Positions 31,432 to 32,139 of a DNA stretch of 32,139 bases are shown here, in pieces (position 1 is the stretch's first letter; every line of letters starts with the position of its first letter). Both the position numbers and the translations under genes were made by a program. The DNA is taken from assembly GCA_035500455.1 (NCBI GenBank), contig DATJXG010000056.1:1-32139 (forward strand). Reading direction: 5' to 3'. This DNA is from DATJXG01 sp035500455. GTDB lineage: Bacteria > Acidobacteriota > Terriglobia > Terriglobales > Acidobacteriaceae. The notes beneath the pieces were generated by a model. That model saw only the letters and a program-made list of their open reading frames with translations. It was not told the origin of the DNA and did not search any database.

Positions 31432-32139
31432 ATGAAAGGCAATCGTTTTTCACGTCGTGAATTCATGGGTATCGGTGCCGCGGCCGCCGGAGCAACGCTG
31501 GCAGCGAAGACTGTTCTGCTCGATCCCGATCCACTGTGGGCTTCGCCGCGTCCCTTCGCGCCGAGCGACAGGGTGCGCTTCGGAATGATCGGCATCGGCA
31601 TGCAGGGCTCGGGCCTGCTGGGCACTTCGATTACCCTGCCAGGAGTGGAATGTGTTGCCGCCTGCGATCTTTACGACGGCCGCCATACCGTGGCAAAAGA
31701 GATCGTGCGCGCCGACCTGCCTACCACCCGCCGCTATCATGAACTGCTCGACAACAAAGACATCGATTGCATTGTTGCCGCCGTTCCCGACCACTGGCAC
31801 AAGCGCATTGTTGTGGACGCGGTAAACGCGGGCAAGGACATCTATTGCGAGAAGCCCATGTCGCACACCGCCGCGGACGGCGTCGAAATGGTCGCTGCCG
31901 CGCAGAAAAGCGGACGCATCGTGCAGATCGGCTCGCAGCGCGTGAGTTCTGTGGTTTGCGCCAAGGCGAAAGAGTTGGTCGCACAGGGCGCGCTCGGAGA
32001 TTTGATGATGGTGGAAGGCTCCCTCGGCCGCAACGATCCCAATGGCGCGTGGGAATATCCGCTGCCCACTGACCTTTCTCCTACCACCCTGGACTGGGAA
32101 ACCTGGCAGAACGATGTCCCTAAGCGTCCCTTCGATCCC
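31432..32139 (+). CDS. Gfo/Idh/MocA-family oxidoreductase with Tat signal (partial, runs off the right edge)
   Basis: 236 residues are present and the frame is open to the last base. A twin-arginine signal is visible: SRREFMGIGAAAAGATLAAK (residues 7-26). The Rossmann part starts RVRFGMIGIGMQGSGLLG, with CDLYDGR after the second strand, and the family's EKPM block appears in CEKPMSHTAADG; VPDHWHKRI is also typical. The enzyme is an NAD(P)-dependent sugar dehydrogenase or hydrolase of the exported acidobacterial type. ATG 31432 has AGGGAGG (31418-31424) seven bases upstream. It lies downstream of the DUF1080 gene across a REP-like element. The substrate-binding domain is outside the window. 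Confidence 0.9.
   Translation, partial: MKGNRFSRREFMGIGAAAAGATLAAKTVLLDPDPLWASPRPFAPSDRVRFGMIGIGMQGSGLLGTSITLPGVECVAACDLYDGRHTVAKEIVRADLPTTRRYHELLDNKDIDCIVAAVPDHWHKRIVVDAVNAGKDIYCEKPMSHTAADGVEMVAAAQKSGRIVQIGSQRVSSVVCAKAKELVAQGALGDLMMVEGSLGRNDPNGAWEYPLPTDLSPTTLDWETWQNDVPKRPFDP

Overview
This window reads as a GC-rich chromosomal stretch from an Acidobacteriota genome of the Koribacter/Terriglobia type. The evidence is an Oar-like TonB-dependent receptor with an N-terminal carboxypeptidase-regulatory domain, a DUF1080 protein followed by a Tat-exported Gfo/Idh/MocA oxidoreductase, an S41 protease homologue, frequent TTG starts, and dense intergenic palindromes. Lineage is inferred from protein character; there is no rRNA here. 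No tRNA, rRNA, CRISPR array, complete IS or prophage was seen.

Layout. 1-129 is the tail of dnaB. 130-752 is a long leader before a TonB-dependent receptor (753-4496). mltG (4688-5680) faces a minus-strand set 9454-5768: trehalose synthase, a GpgS-like GT-A glycosyltransferase and a mechanosensitive-channel-type membrane protein. This set looks like an osmolyte (make/release) operon. A hybrid histidine kinase (9916-11910) diverges from it. 12033-16228 holds a leucine/isovalerate-type catabolic run: acyl-CoA carboxylase beta subunit, HMG-CoA lyase, LiuC-like enoyl-CoA hydratase and a 4HBT thioesterase. hutH (16322-17875) follows. ligA and an exported TPR protein lie on the minus strand (18005-21763). 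Next come a YIP1-family membrane protein, 3-methyladenine DNA glycosylase, a HIT protein (minus) and an aldehyde dehydrogenase (minus, with a clear intrinsic terminator). rpsA (26303-28162) has a good sigma70-like promoter. An FkbM methyltransferase and a convergent S41-family protein follow. The window ends with DUF1080 and a truncated Gfo/Idh/MocA gene.

The most striking non-coding content is two classes of intergenic repeat. One is a REP/REPIN-like family: a GTAG or GGAG head followed by a GC-rich hairpin, usually with a YCC loop, mostly as inverted pairs. It is present at eight sites, shows a covarying stem change, and supplies stop codons to neighbouring genes. The second is a set of long inverted repeats whose arms are built of degenerate 8-10-mers (CACGGAT, CACGAAGG, CACAGAGA, CGCCGAGAA types) at four sites. 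Among proteins, the S41 homologue at 29219-30433 lacks both residues of the Ser/Lys dyad and looks like a pseudoprotease, and the GpgS-like glycosyltransferase has lost the first Asp of the DxD position.
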